Source: Vandiemenella viatica
Taxonomy: Eukaryota; Arthropoda; Insecta; Orthoptera; Morabidae
Assembly: GCA_031002005.1 (NCBI GenBank)
Contig: JARYHS010013631.1
Location: 62,927,832 to 62,991,831 of the forward strand
Reading direction: 5' to 3'
DNA length: 64,000 nt
The number at the start of each line of letters is the position of its first letter. Position 1 is the stretch's first letter. Of the stretch, positions 53,822 to 63,490 are shown one piece after another. The notes beneath the pieces are model-generated. The model had not been told where the DNA came from, made no database searches, and saw only the letters and a list, made by a program, of their open reading frames with translations. Both the position numbers and the translations under genes were made by a program.

Positions 53822-55182
53822 TACACTACAGTGGAAATGGATCGGATAGGGGCTGACATGGCTTTCAGTGGTAAACACGTCCTCATTGCCGACATTTATA
53901 AAGCGCAGTCACTATTCTCGCCGTTCGACCAACGGTTAGCTGGTTCAGTTTCTGAAAGGTGCAAGAAATTTTAACTATCCGGTTCGTGGCAAGAAAGATA
54001 AGAGAAGTGGCGATGCACGATGCACAATTCTTAATCAACCATGTTCTGTTCTTGTAAAATACCAACCCTCTTTTGAGTTGCGTATATAATTATATGGAGA
54101 TCATTGTGTTGGATGTTGGCAGCAAAATTAACGATGTAGCAGGCGGCTTTCGGAAAACCAGGTATTTACGGGAAGGAACTGCTTTCACAGTCCTTCTGTT
54201 TTCGTCTTCGCACACAATTTGAACAACACACTTAATACAGTCATCACTCATATGTAATAACGCACTGGCAACAATGTGCTAGAGAAGTTCACGGGGACAA
54301 CTTCCAGCAATCGGCCTTGCCTGGGAGAGTTTCAGTGGCATTTACTATATCATTTTTAATAGAAAACATTTTTTCCAGCTCCTTTATACTTTGTAGTTTA
54401 TCCATTCTGGAAAATATATGAATATTACATTATCAACACTTCAAACTAACTTGGTCAGTCTTACAAATCAACTTCAACGCTGTATAGGGCACGTAATTAA
54501 TCAGACTTCTTGATGGCGATGGAAAAGAAGTTTTGCTAGAGCCGGTTTCCATGCTTGAATTTTTCGGAACTTATGTTCCCATTCATCTAAGTATCCTGTA
54601 CACTGATTACGAGAATTTCGGCAAGATACTCTTTCACAAGTTTCCTTTTGTAGAGCCCGAAAACTAAGTTTGTGTGATTCTGCTGCATTATTTGTTCGAA
54701 TAGCGAATTCTGATTCGCCTGTGCTGTTCTTCTTGGCGCTTGCGTTCCGTGTTTGTAATCTATGATTGACAGGCTCTACATTTTACTGTGGGCTGAAAGA
54801 CACTAACTAGCTCAGGATAGATGAGTTAGACTGGAGTACACCGGTAGTATGACGGCTTAGGCTTGGAGCAAAAAATCTCATGACAATGAAGAAGTAAGCT
54901 CCAAAATCCTCTTCAAATAGCTTTTATGGTAATTTGGGTAATATGGGTAATTTTGGTCTTCGCACAACTTAGATAGCAAATACTTCTGAGGCTGTCTGTT
55001 TCTCAAGATTAAACTAAAAGACCCCCACGCACAGAAACTGTGGTCATATTGAAACATGTGGCAACGGGAAATGGAGAACAATAGTGCCTCTTGTAACATG
55101 TAGTACGCCTCAGCCAGGAAACAAAGACGTTGTGCCATTTTACTAATGCATAGTCGGGAGGTGATCATTATTTTTTTATTTT
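53822..55182. other. Unassigned DNA
   Basis: No recognised element in 1.3 kb. A minus-strand reading near 54535-54700 (CERVSCRNSRNQCTGYLDEW, then KFRKIQAWKPALAKLLFH) is Cys-rich and partly open, and may be a fragment of an unknown protein, but there is no start, splice site or family match. Confidence 0.3.
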
Positions 55183-55190
55183 GTCTATAA

Positions 55191-55468
55191 CAGTGGTTCC
55201 AAATTAATTTTTCCCGAGTAACACTTCAAGAAAGAGCTCCCTCGCGTACCCCTTATAGATGAAATGGAAAATAAAAATGAAACCCATTTATCGCACTTCA
55301 TTAAATTTTAATCCATTAAAAAACGTTTCAAAACATCAAAAAATGTTCAAAAAATATATTTGGAAGTAGTAAAGTTGGCGTAACCTTAGCCAAGAGATTA
55401 CCTGGCGTATCCCTTGAAGCGACCTCACAAATCCCAGGGGGTATGCGTACCACTAATTGGAACTATTG
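55191..55468. mobile_element. Small hAT MITE
   Basis: The left end CAGTGGTTCCAAATTAA and right end (complement CAATAGTTCCAATTAGTGG) resemble one another, and the inner right part GGGGGTATGCGTACCAC matches the usual subterminal text of this hAT group. Flanks GTCTATAA (55183-55190) and TCCTATAA (55469-55476) agree at six of eight positions. It is 278 bp and has no frame. Confidence 0.65.
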
Positions 55469-55895
55469 TCCTATAACTCATGATCAATTACAATTGAAAA
55501 ACAAATGCTGTTAAGTTTTCACTACGTTTGTCACTAACATATGTGTAGCAGAACTCTGGAAGTGTCTTTGTTTCCGAGCAACAAGGATAATTAATGTTAA
55601 CTATTCGTACTATTAATTAACGAAAGGTAGCGTAATTGTTATTATTGATCATCTGTTGATTCCCTCTGTGTCCATAATTTTCATTAAATCTTATACTTCC
55701 CTTATATATGACCACACATTTATAACGAGTTCTCATATTCTCATTTGCTGTTATACAGTATATGCTGTTGCCATTTAGGTTCGTCTGGGAACTGTGTTAC
55801 ATGTTCATATGTTCTTCTATAACCATTTCCTTCTTGCCGAAGGACCCTCTGCAAGATTGCCCAGCCGGACAAAAACAGGCTGCCATTCACCCTAT

Positions 55896-56865
55896 TAGAG
55901 GTGGGCAAAGTGACTCACTAAAAAGAGCGGTGTTCATTTGATTGTTCTACGAAAATAACCAGTTCTTTTCAAGGGTTCACCAGTTCACTAAAGTCAGTTT
56001 AAACAAAAAGAGCAGTTATATTCATTTTGAGTGTAGTATCTGTTCTTTTTATTTGCATTTAGACTGCTTACTTAGATTAATCTCACATCGGTTATTTTTA
56101 TTTATTTTTTTATTTATTCTGAAACATTTTTGTTTCTTAACTACTACCGGATTACTTTCACGCATAAAAGGCTTTATCAAAGTGTCAATGAAATATTGTT
56201 CGGCTTGCTGGGAATATTTGATATTTGAGCATAGTTAGTTTTATATTAATTTATTAATAAACACAAAGTACAATCAATTTTAAAGAACTTTTTGCTTTAA
56301 ATGAAATGAAGGTTACTGTTCACAAATAAAATTTTACATATTTTGCCATTCAGCAGCCTACTTATTTTTTCAGTGTAAATTTATCAAGCTTTTGAAAATA
56401 TTCTTTCACAATGCACGCTTGTAGCCGCAATATACAAAGAGAAGCAGAAATAGAAGAGAAGCGGGACGTCAGATTCGAAAGAACTAGCTTCCCAGTGGCA
56501 CTGCTCCGCGCTGTGCTGAGCGCCGGAATCGGAGAACGTCGCGAACGACCTAGCTCTTTCCGTGCTGAGCGGTGGGATCAGAGAACGTTTCGAACGAACT
56601 AGCTCTTCTCGATCTTGGGGATTTTTTATTCTTTCAGAGCGTAGAACAGAGAACAAACATGAGTCTGGCCGCGGGCGAGAGTGGCAAAGCCGAAACCGAC
56701 TTATTGATAGCGTACATTCGATTGAAGTTCCATCGAGACCGACACACCACCGTCATTACGGTATCCAGGAAGAACTACCGTTCACTTTTTGTGAGCGACA
56801 GCTCACTCGCTGTTTCAAAAGAACTGTTCTAAAGAACTGGTTCACTCGCGAACGACCCACCTCTA
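55896..56865 (-). mobile_element. hAT transposon, deleted, with CACCCTAT target duplication
   Basis: Left end TAGAGGTGGG and right end CCCACCTCTA are perfect inverted repeats at the tip. CACCCTAT is present outside both ends (55888-55895 and 56866-56873), a perfect 8-bp duplication. CGAA(M)GAMCTAGCT-type subterminal motifs recur at about 56474, 56541 and 56590, and GTTCACTAG/GGTTCAC motifs lie near the ends. The only coding trace is the C-terminal hAT motif on the minus strand. Non-autonomous, fairly young. Confidence 0.88.
56384..56656 (-). pseudogene. hAT transposase C-terminal trace
   Basis: This 90-residue minus-strand frame ends YIAATSVHCERIFSKA, which is the hallmark ATSVPxERxFSxAG of the hAT dimerisation domain with His for Pro. 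The preceding 70 residues have no similarity and coincide with subterminal repeats, so only the last 15-20 residues are transposase. The remainder of the enzyme has been deleted. Confidence 0.65.
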
Positions 56866-56873
56866 CACCCTAT

Positions 56874-57182
56874 GCTATTTCCCTACTCAAACACTTAAAA
56901 TACTTTATACCGGAGCTTTTCATATAGAACAAAATCTACGTTAGGCGAAAGTGACCAAAGACAATTAAAACATAGGTAAGAGCATAGTTCACTTACATAG
57001 TGGCCATGTGTCGTGCTTCTTTATTTATATCGTACACTCTTTTGAGGATTTAAGGAAAAGTTTGCCTGCGGTAATAGAACCTACAAAATATTAGTACGAA
57101 TTTTCGGCCTGTGAAGACAACTGTTTTTAGAGTCGTAGTGGGAAGTGAGAACTCAGGCACAGTGGAATTCCCATATCCACTA
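56874..57182. other. Unassigned spacer
   Basis: Nothing recognised. Confidence 0.4.
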
Positions 57183-57184
57183 TA

Positions 57185-57389
57185 GCCCGTTCGGTTAACA
57201 GAGGCGGCTCAAGGTCAGTCTGCTGTATCCCCACTCCGCTGCCCTTACCCCTACATGCGGAGGGGAAATTTAACACTCGCCTACTGCATGCAGCAGCCTA
57301 CTCGGAGAGTTAGGAACGGGAGGGTGTGTTGAGTGAGGAGCAGGGCCATGTGAAGATGAACTTGAGCCATCAGTTCGGAGTGAACAGCG
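57185..57389. mobile_element. TA-flanked MITE, family X, copy 2
   Basis: Same unit as 50453-50659 (GCCCGTTCGGTTAACAGAGG ... CAGTTCGGAGTGAACAGCG) at roughly 85% identity by eye, flanked by TA. It directly abuts the larger relative starting at 57396, in opposite orientation, so that the two right-type ends meet around a TATATA and form a short hairpin. Confidence 0.7.
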
Positions 57390-57395
57390 TATATA

Positions 57396-59352
57396 CTCTG
57401 TTCACTCCGAACTGTCGGCTCAAGGTCATGTTCCCCTTGCCCCGCGCCTCCCCTCACCTCCCCATCCGTTGCCTACCCCTCCCAGCAGACCGCTGAGTGC
57501 AGGTTGGCGGGCACATGGAGGAAGGAATATATGGAGACGACGCAAGGGACCTTCACCACATACTGGAGTGAAATCGGGTGGAGAGAAGTGGGGAGGGGAG
57601 ACCGCCATATTGCTTGGCAGTAGAAACACGGGAAACAGGCACAAAAACCTCAATGGAATCATCAGACAACCGTGGCACCGCAATTTGATGATGGATTATT
57701 ATGTAACTCAACGAGACACATCAAAAATGTAGAACAAAATTTTTTGATATCGTGCTTAGTTCTCGAGATATACTGTCTCAAAAGTGTGGAATTTCTGGTT
57801 GAAATTCAGAAGAAACGTGTCCCCAAAGTCAAATTTGGTGATAGATGCTTATGTAACACGACGATACAAATCGAAAATAAAGAATAACATTTTTCGATAT
57901 CTCGCTTAGTTCGCAAGATATACTGTCTCAAATGTGAGGTTGTTAGGTTATGAGGGGATTCAACGATAACCGAGGCGCCGCAATTTTATGACGAATTCTT
58001 ATGTAACTCGATGAGAGAAACTGAAAGTAAAGAATAATTTTTTTTTGATATCTCGCTTAGTACTCGAGATATTGTACCTTAACATTGACGTGGTTAGGTT
58101 GAAATGCGGCCTGGACCAGAAGAAAACTTTCGCCATAGCCATATTTCTTGATGAATTCGGAAGTAACTTAATGAGCAGGTAATTCTTTTTAACTTGAATA
58201 ACAAACTGTTTATTTCTACAGTACTTAAATTTTAGTTGATGTTAAATTAGGTTATATTTTCACATTGAATTTCAGTAATTGATAAGAAAGATTTCAAAAT
58301 CTAGAAATATAGTTGTAGACATATTTACAAACAGAAACAAGTCATATCTGAAATTTTAAAAATAGCATAAGTCAACGTTTAGAAATTTAAAAAAAAATTA
58401 ACACTTCAAAAAACCTCATAGTTTCTGAGCTTACTTAGAAGATACTGTACTGTTAGCGGCCCATATAATTTGGCTAGAAAAATCAGTGCATTCATTAATC
58501 AGAAGCTAACAGCTAATAATAAATAAATTGTTTGTTCTCTTCTGGTACACACCGCATTTCAGCCTGCCAACATTTCCATTAATATTTCCGCTACAAAATC
58601 AAACTATGTAGACACATCTAAACACAAGAAATGCATCGCGAACTACATTTCTGACAACAAAGTTTATTTCATCACGTTTAGTAGTTAGCACAGCACAAAT
58701 TATCGCAATTAATTTCATCGTGCACTTTCAGTGTAAACTTAAATGTGAGTAAAGCTTGCAGAATACCATATTCACTGTGTCGCGATGTAAACATGACCCG
58801 CTTAAAATAAATTTTCAACACTTGTCTACAATAAGGCTAGCTTTTCAGGTGAAAAATAGTAACATATGCTAATTGTCTACACTACACCAACAAAAATTTG
58901 AGAACTATATGATCCTATTGGGAACAATGAATAAATTTATAGCGAATGGTCCTAATGTTGCAGTTACCTGTCAGATACTTCAGGAACGATAATTACTATG
59001 CGACTTACTTATGAAACGCTATTCCAGGTTTTTTCCTATCTCGTCTGTTTGTGCAACCATATACAGCACAACTTGGTATTATAGAAAACTTTAGAATATT
59101 AGAAAATGAAATATTCTCAGCAGCTGACACAGTGCAAACAGCCCAATGTTTTGGTACTCCTACGATGTCCACCGCGCATGCGCAGTAGGAGAGCAGTTTT
59201 TTGATGAGGTTTCACGGATTTAGCGTTATTTTGTCTCCATATATTCCTTCCTCCATGGGCGGGCACTGTTTCCCATTGGCATATAGCTGTAAGGGCAGCG
59301 GAGTGGGGGCACAGCAGACTGACCTTGTGCCGCCTCTGTTAACTGAACACAC
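57396..59352. mobile_element. Larger member of family X, 1.96 kb, no known transposase
   Basis: The left end CTCTGTTCACTCCGAACTG... GGCTCAAGGTCA is the right-type terminus of the family-X MITE, and the right end (complement GTGTGTTCAGTTAACAGAGG CGGCACAAGG) is its left-type terminus, so a full element lies between, inverted relative to copy 2. TA flanks both (57394-57395, 59353-59354). The blocks GGCGGGCACATGGAGGAAGG (57508) and its inverted match at about 59240-59265 extend the inverted repeats. The interior has four tandem 150-bp units but no frame resembling a transposase. Confidence 0.6.
57661..58185. repeat. Four-unit tandem repeat, 150-160 bp period
   Basis: Shared landmarks recur at fixed distance: CAATTTGATG/AAATTTGGTG/CAATTTTATG/ATATTTCTTG at 57681, 57831, 57981 and 58141, each followed 20 nt later by (A)TGTAAC(T/A)C(A/G) or AGTAACTTA, then in the first three units by TTTTTTGATATC(T/G)CGCTTAGT and CGAGATAT. 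Units are about 70-80% alike by eye. The fourth is partial. They lie inside the family-X element. Confidence 0.8.
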
Positions 59353-59354
59353 TA

Positions 59355-60766
59355 TAGAGTTATTATATCCTATACGATAGAGAGCATTCGATATCATACC
59401 GATTATATCTGCCGTTAGTGAACAGAATGTAGAGCAGTATTGAGTGTTTAGTAGTCATTAATGCCAGTTTCATCACGGCTGGCAGTCATAGAACCTAAAA
59501 CCTTGGAAGGCTGTCTTTGAGTTCGAAGCGTAATAGTGGTCACAGAGCATCTGGTTTAGTCTCTAGTTCACTTTTATTTCATTCGGCGCCGATTCTGACT
59601 CGCAGATCTAGGGGAACGTCGTAAGTGCAGACTTCCGCGGGGAGTAGTTAAGACATCTGGGCTAAAGCGGAGTGCTGAAACGACTGAACTTACAATGGAT
59701 CACCAGAGACTCATTATCTTAGAATTAATTACCATCGATTTTCCGAGTCCGGTGAATGGCCGGCACCATTCAGACGTAGCACTCTGTCTCTGATATTACA
59801 CGGATTTCTGGTTTTACTGTTTCCTAATTAACTAAAGGAGAAACCCATTATTATTGTGCAACTTAGGCTGTGGACGAACATTAGTAGCGGCCGCCTATTT
59901 AATTACGTGACCTTCATCTTTCTTTTGCTTGTAGTTACATCAAATTCCTCTCCAAATATTTCATTCACGTACCATCAACCTCAAGTTCTCTGCTCCTCTA
60001 CGATTATACCTTTCAATGATCAGTTAGATTGCGCCGCAATCGGGTATCTCCTATACTATAAACATGAATAACAACATCAGCACATTATTATGTTTGTTAA
60101 TTTTGCAGACATACGATGGAAGTTTTTTCTCTGTTTTTAGATTGCTTGCTCAACTTTTTCTAGGTAATGTATCATAGTCTTACCCCATCCTTATTTGTTT
60201 GTCGTGATAATCTACTTTCATTAAGTTTAGATCATAGTCATAAAGGTTTTAATCTATTACTATATTTCATTACCCAGCTACCTCGGGCCATAAATTCAAA
60301 TATTTCTTCCACTTAATATTGACAATTTTTTCCATTGGTTCATACACCAGAACGTATTTTAATTCTGAACCCAGAACCGATTCTATTTTCTTATGACTAT
60401 TTCACCTCTTTCCTACTCTATACTTTTCAGTTGACTGGGTTTGAAGCATTTTTTGTCATACTGTTAGAAAGGAAATTTTTTGTATCTGTCTTTCTGAGCT
60501 TTCTATAGGAGGAAGTAGACCATCCTTTTACGGAAATAGCTCAGATGTTCTTCTGTTTCTTAAGCTTTTGATATCTGTTTTAGTAATTTTATAATGACTT
60601 CTTCCCTTAAGGGGTTGAAGAATTTAAACGCATCTTCTCTGCATCTGTTGTATTATTTGGGATTAAATCTTTAAAAATCCTGCCACGTTTTAAACCCGTA
60701 TCTTCTACTCCTGCAGTACGAATATGTTCCTTTCTCCACATCATACTACTATTAAAGGTTTCACCC
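59355..60766. other. Unassigned DNA
   Basis: No gene or element recognised; the frame at 59856-60071 has a hydrophobic stretch (FIFLLLVVTS) but no other support. Confidence 0.4.
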
Positions 60767-60774
60767 TTAAAGAG

Positions 60775-61871
60775 TAGATGCCACGAATAGTGATTTTGCC
60801 GAATACCAAATATTCGGTCACGCTCTCGGCCGAAGTGCCGAATATTCGGCCGAAGTGCCGAATATTCGGCGGAAGCGCCGAGTATTCGGCAACCGAATGT
60901 TCGGCAAAAATGTGTACTGTGTATCTTTCGCGGAACAATGTATCAAGCTCCTGAAGCCGTTCGAGGAGATTACGAGAATAACCAGCTCAGCTATTTCCTG
61001 CATCTCTGAAGTGATTCCACATATCGTCACATTGTTGAAATACCTGGGGAAAGAAGAAACTGCATATAAAATAGAACACCAAATTTATTGAGAATGAGAA
61101 CTTCACTACAAGCTGAGCTTGAAACACGGTTCAACTTTGATGACAATGATAAGTATCTGGTTGCCACTTTTCTTGACCCTCGTTTCAAATCCAGTTTTCT
61201 CGGATTGCTTCAAGCGCAAAGAGCAAAACATAAAATTATTTCAGAAGCTCTGAAAATTAATTGTGAATATTCTAGTAGTGCATATTCTCCTCCACGTAGT
61301 AAGAAAATACATATTAACGAAAATGATGAAATCACTGAAATACATGAAAGTTTCTGCAACTGTTTTGAGGAAGTTGTTACTGAAAATATCCAAATGGTGA
61401 TGATGTGGAGAAGAAAGTGTTATTGCAAATGAGATTGATTTTTATGTGAAAACTGTTCGCCTTCATTGGACGGCAGACCCTTACAAGTGGTGGTCAGCAA
61501 ACGCTGAACAGTATCCAAGACTGACAAAATTCGCTCGGATTTGCTTATCGTCTCCTGGCAGTACAGTATATAGTGAGAGGCTATTTTCAGAATCAGGTTT
61601 GGTTTATGAGGAAAAGCGTAACCGTTGGCTATCAATAAATGCTGAAAAAATTGTTTCTATACATCACAACTTACCGCTGGTAGATTTTAAGTATTTAATG
61701 TAATAATTTGGAATTAAAATAAATGCATTTTTGGGTAATATGTGAGTTTTCTTTTTTCATGATTAGGTATTCTGTATTCGGGCGAATAGTACGCAACATT
61801 CGGCCGAATACCGAATATGGAAAAAAGTGGCCGAATAGGTCGAATACCGAATAGTAGCATCGTGGCATCTA
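60775..61871 (+). mobile_element. hAT transposon, N-terminally deleted
   Basis: TAGATGCCACGA at the left tip and TCGTGGCATCTA at the right tip form a perfect 12-bp inverted repeat, and TTAAAGAG lies outside both (60767-60774 and 61872-61879), a perfect 8-bp duplication. Subterminal GCCGAATATTCGGC motifs are iterated (60798-60903, 61780-61855), several of them palindromic. The transposase C-terminal third is preserved (60900-61703) while the N-terminal two thirds are gone. A second copy of the right end lies just outside (61900-61956). Confidence 0.88.
60900..61703 (+). pseudogene. hAT transposase C-terminal region, ZBED4-like
   Basis: Three frames join across two shifts. 60900-61091 reads FAEQCIKLLKPFEEITRITS and CISEVIPHIVTLLKYL; 61088-61432 gives LVATFLDPRFKSSFL, a conserved hAT strand; 61446-61703 gives ADPYKWWSANAEQYPRLTKF and then SSPGSTVYSERLFSESG with KRNRW, the complete dimerisation motif. 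The wording resembles the BED-finger proteins derived from hAT-Ac elements. The beginning of the protein (BED finger and first catalytic residues) has been deleted, its place taken by the left subterminal repeats. Confidence 0.8.
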
Positions 61872-61899
61872 TTAAAGAGACTCAAGTGTTCGTTAGTTA

Positions 61900-61956
61900 T
61901 ACCGAATAGTAGCCGAATATTCGTGGCATCTCTATTAAAGAGACTCAAGTGTTCGT
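61900..61956. repeat. Second copy of the hAT right end plus flank
   Basis: TACCGAATAGTAG ... CGTGGCATCT ... ATTAAAGAGACTCAAGTGTTCGTT appears at 61845-61893 and again at 61900-61956. The second copy has CGAATATT inserted before the terminal motif and CT after it. The duplicated unit includes element end, target duplication and genomic flank. Confidence 0.8.
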
Positions 61957-62401
61957 TCTAGTTGTGAAGTCTTTCTTGTCTCTTATAAGTCATTAGTTTT
62001 GACATTTTATTTTTAATTTTTCTATGTTGTATTTGACATTCGTAAATACTGTGTCGATCATTCTTACATATTTTTATTTATTCACTTTTTCGCATACTTC
62101 TTGGAGCCTTTGTTCTTTGTTTTTCTTCCGTTTGCCATGTACTACGTTTGTAACATATTAGCATTGTTGTCTATTTTCAGAATCTTTGTCAGTTTTATCC
62201 GTCTTCTACGATCAGTCAGTTACAACACTCGTCTGTCATTAAGGTTTTTATCTGTCTTCTTTCGTGCGTGTGTCGAATTCTTGTTCGGTTGACATTCATA
62301 CTCACATTTTCCTTTCCCAGAAATGTTCTACTTCAGTGTATACTAACGTGGTTAGCACATATTTAACTTCTATGCTCATAAATATATTCCTTCCACTAAA
62401 T
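61957..62401. other. Unassigned AT-rich DNA
   Basis: Nothing recognised. Confidence 0.4.
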
Positions 62402-62999
62402 CAGAGTTTTTCAATTTTCTTGAATACGCGAGCCGTTTGCAAGTAAAAAAATTCTGGTGGACCACCAGGTCGGTAATAATTATGAGAGTGATTTATTTTT
62501 ATTGAGACTACCTACTGTCGAGATATCAAATGATGTGTAGGGTAGTCACGGCCACTCTGAGGGGAGTGATATATCCTTTGCCGTGGTGGCGGCGCGGGAG
62601 GTGGGGTCAGTGGCCACATAGGAACAGTTTGTTTTCGTTCACTGCAGTCAGTTGTCAGTGAACGCCAGCGAGAACGGAGGATAAAATGGATATTGTGAAA
62701 CGATATGCACAGCTCTCCACGTCTGCTACAAATGGCAGTAGCGGAAGCAATTAAAACTGAAAAAAGAAATAGGTTTTATAACGAGGATTAACTGAAATGT
62801 AGTTTTACGGTCATGAGTAATAAACCTCAGTGAGTAATTTGCGGCGAAATATTATCAGCTGAAAGTATGAGACTATCAAAGCTTATGCGTCACCACTCAA
62901 CTAAACATCCAAAGGACGCTGATAAACCGTTGGATTTCTCTGAACGAAATTTAAAAACCCTTAACCAGCAGCAAACTACTATGATTCAGGTAGTAAAAT
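62402..62999 (+). mobile_element. Left part of a hAT element with BED-finger exon
   Basis: CAGAGTTTTTCAATTTTCTTG at 62402, followed by CGCGAGCCG and GGTGGACCACCAGG, resembles the left end of hAT elements with BED-finger transposases. About 280 nt later an N-terminal exon remnant of that protein type appears (listed separately). No right end is found before the window ends, so the element is truncated or continues beyond it. No target duplication can be assigned. Confidence 0.5.
62686..62993 (+). pseudogene. hAT transposase N-terminal BED-finger remnant
   Basis: After a Met at 62686 (MDIVKRYAQLSTSATNGSSG) the frame changes once and then reads KRNRFYNED, LKCSFTVMSNKPQ, a stop, VICGEILSAESMRLSKLMRH and HSTKHP. 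This is the BED finger of the SCAND3/ZBED5-like hAT group, CxxC...HxxxxH type, in which the first Cys codon has become TGA. It continues DADKPLDFSERNLKTLNQQQ and ends near GTA at 62993, a possible splice donor. Two further stops confirm inactivity. Confidence 0.65.
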
Positions 63000-63261
63000 T
63001 CGTACCTATTATTATTTGTTGATTAAAAATATTATATTTTTGTTTGGAAACTATCGAGAGTAATTTTTATAATGATACTAATTGCTAACCGGCTAACTCT
63101 TACTATGTTAATATTATTTTTTCTGATTATCAATATTTTTATCTACTTTTGGGCATCCAATGTCAACGTGAAAGCGTTAATAGCAAGTTAGTGACTCGCA
63201 CACCTAGTCCCTAAATCAGGGAAGCCGCATTCAGTTACCGAGACTCTTCTATTGTCAGCTG
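63000..63261. other. Unassigned AT-rich DNA
   Basis: Nothing recognised. Confidence 0.4.
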
Positions 63262-63490
63262 CCCTGGATATGTTGGTTAAGTAAATGACCGGCTATAAAC
63301 GCAGGTTCCAATTCCCGTCAAGCCATCCAGATTTGTGTTTTCAATCGTTTCCCGAAATCGCTGAAGGGAATGCCGAGATGTTTCCTTCAAAAGGCTATGA
63401 CTGAATTAATTTACATTTCTTGTCTACTGTTATTTCCCGACTTCAGTGACCTCGAAGTCGACAAGGCGTAAAGCCATAAAAAAGTGAATT
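63262..63490 (+). mobile_element. SINE family A, copy 7 (plus strand)
   Basis: The head TGGTTAAGTAAATGACCGGCT ... GCAGGTTCCAATTCCCGTC holds decayed A and B boxes. The body follows in sense orientation: AATGCCGAGATGTTTCCTTCAAAAGGC, then GACTGAATTAATTTACATTTCTTGTC, and the tail CAGTGACCTCGAAGTCGACAAGGCGTAAAGCC. It is the only plus-strand copy and shows the full family order. Confidence 0.75.

Noticed and set aside
53883..54065. FLYWCH or MULE transposase remnant on the minus strand
   Set aside because: Cys/His spacing does not match on inspection and no neighbouring frame supports it.
56572..56832. 86-residue plus-strand frame as a gene
   Set aside because: Lies in the subterminal region of a hAT element whose only transposase trace is on the other strand.
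57661..58185. CRISPR array
   Set aside because: Units are 150 bp, diverged and adjacent without unique spacers, inside a transposable element of a eukaryote.
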